DNA of 6,506 nucleotides from Vitreoscilla sp. (GTDB lineage: Bacteria; Pseudomonadota; Gammaproteobacteria; Burkholderiales; Burkholderiaceae), in NCBI GenBank assembly GCA_014378125.1, contig JACMOG010000171.1:1-6506 (forward strand). Direction: 5' to 3'. The notes under the pieces are model-generated. The model had not been told where the DNA came from. It worked only from the letters and a program-made list of their open reading frames with translations, and searched no databases. The translations under genes were made by a program, and so were the position numbers. This document shows, one piece after another, positions 6,080 through 6,506 of this stretch (position 1 is its first letter; each line of letters starts with the position of its first letter).

Positions 6080-6506
6080 CTAACCCGAAGCTTCTCGCCG
6101 GCTCGGCGCCCGCCAGGGCACCGCGCGGGCCCGTTGCGGCGCGGCCAAGGTCGCGATGGCCGGCGCGAAGCACTCGGTGACCAGCAACGGTGCGTGCCGG
6201 CGCGTGAACACCGAGCAGCGCGCCCAGACCTCGCGTCGCCCCCAATCGGTGCCCGTGGCTTCGCGCCAGCGGCGGCGCACCGTGGCGGCGATGCCCGAGC
6301 CGGGCGCGAAACGCGCGAAATCGAAGCCCGAACGATGCGCGGCGGGCAGCCCGAACAGCAGGTCGGCCAGCGCCCGGTTGCCCAGCCCGCGGATCGCCTT
6401 CCAGGTGCCGCGCGCGTGCACGGCCTGCAGCACCGAGCGCGCGTAGACCACCGGCACGCCGTCGGCCAGCAGGATCTCCTCGCGTCCGGGCGGCGGCCCG
6501 CCCCCC
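6080..6506 (-). CDS. ubiC: Chorismate--pyruvate lyase, C-terminal part (start outside window)
   Basis: UbiC splits chorismate into 4-hydroxybenzoate and pyruvate, the first committed step of ubiquinone synthesis, in the cytoplasm. About 141 residues are visible; the frame is open to the right edge, so the N-terminus is missing (the E. coli protein is 165 aa). The visible part starts with a GREEILLADGVPVVYARSV segment matching E. coli LREILLCADGEPWLAGRTV, so its Arg corresponds to active-site Arg76. It continues with LGNRALADLLFG, then REVWARCSVFTRR, and LLVTECFAP, whose Glu corresponds to catalytic Glu155. The GTG at 6457 lies inside this conserved block and is not the start. After FAP there are 26 more residues, Arg- and Ala-rich, where E. 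coli UbiC has only five. The stop is TAG. It reads in the same direction as the peptidase operon but is separated by 263 bp. Identification is by motif comparison from memory. Confidence 0.82.
   Translation of the reverse strand, partial: GGGPPPGREEILLADGVPVVYARSVLQAVHARGTWKAIRGLGNRALADLLFGLPAAHRSGFDFARFAPGSGIAATVRRRWREATGTDWGRREVWARCSVFTRRHAPLLVTECFAPAIATLAAPQRARAVPWRAPSRREASG

Noticed and set aside
1645..6083. Two very long plus-strand open frames (1645-3960 and 3720-6083) opposite the peptidase genes
   Set aside because: They lie antisense to the two M13 genes, in the same register relative to each, and their translations are Val/Ala/Arg/His-rich without family motifs. Long antisense frames are expected in GC-rich genes where stop codons are rare.
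5817..6245. N-terminal extension of peptidase A to an ATG at 6245
   Set aside because: The extra 143 codons overlap ubiC, show no M13 similarity, and would bury a clear signal peptide inside the protein.

Overview
The window is GC-rich chromosomal DNA from a proteobacterium. It holds a chorismate lyase (ubiquinone synthesis), a fused-type indolepyruvate ferredoxin oxidoreductase, and two periplasmic or secreted M13 (neprilysin/PepO-type) metallopeptidases. Betaproteobacteria (Burkholderiales-like) seem most likely and Xanthomonadales are possible. This placement rests on gene content and composition only; no 16S or other marker is present.

Layout: (1) 1-957, plus strand, is the C-terminal third or less of an indolepyruvate:ferredoxin oxidoreductase that starts outside the window. 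(2) 958-990 is a 33-bp convergent gap with a small GC hairpin and a short T run, a plausible terminator. (3) 991-5816, minus strand, looks like one transcription unit read right to left: M13 peptidase A (3762-5816, TTG start), M13 peptidase B (1648-3720, 41 bp later), and a P-loop kinase of the YggC/FrcK-like group (991-1635, 12 bp after the peptidase B stop). (4) 5817-6079 is a 263-bp gap with no gene; it should carry the leader and perhaps the promoter of the peptidase operon, and it contains several inverted repeats. (5) 6080-6506, minus strand, is the C-terminal part of a UbiC-type chorismate lyase running off the right edge.

The peptidases are tandem paralogs similar from signal peptide to C-terminal Trp. 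Both keep every catalytic residue of the neprilysin active site, so they look like a duplicated pair that both still work. The most interesting non-coding signal is a perfect 22-bp palindrome (1620-1641) exactly over the kinase start. In mRNA it would fold into a 9-bp hairpin that buries the start codon 12 nt after the upstream stop, which suggests translational coupling of the kinase to peptidase B. I see no defence system, CRISPR, mobile element, tRNA or rRNA here.
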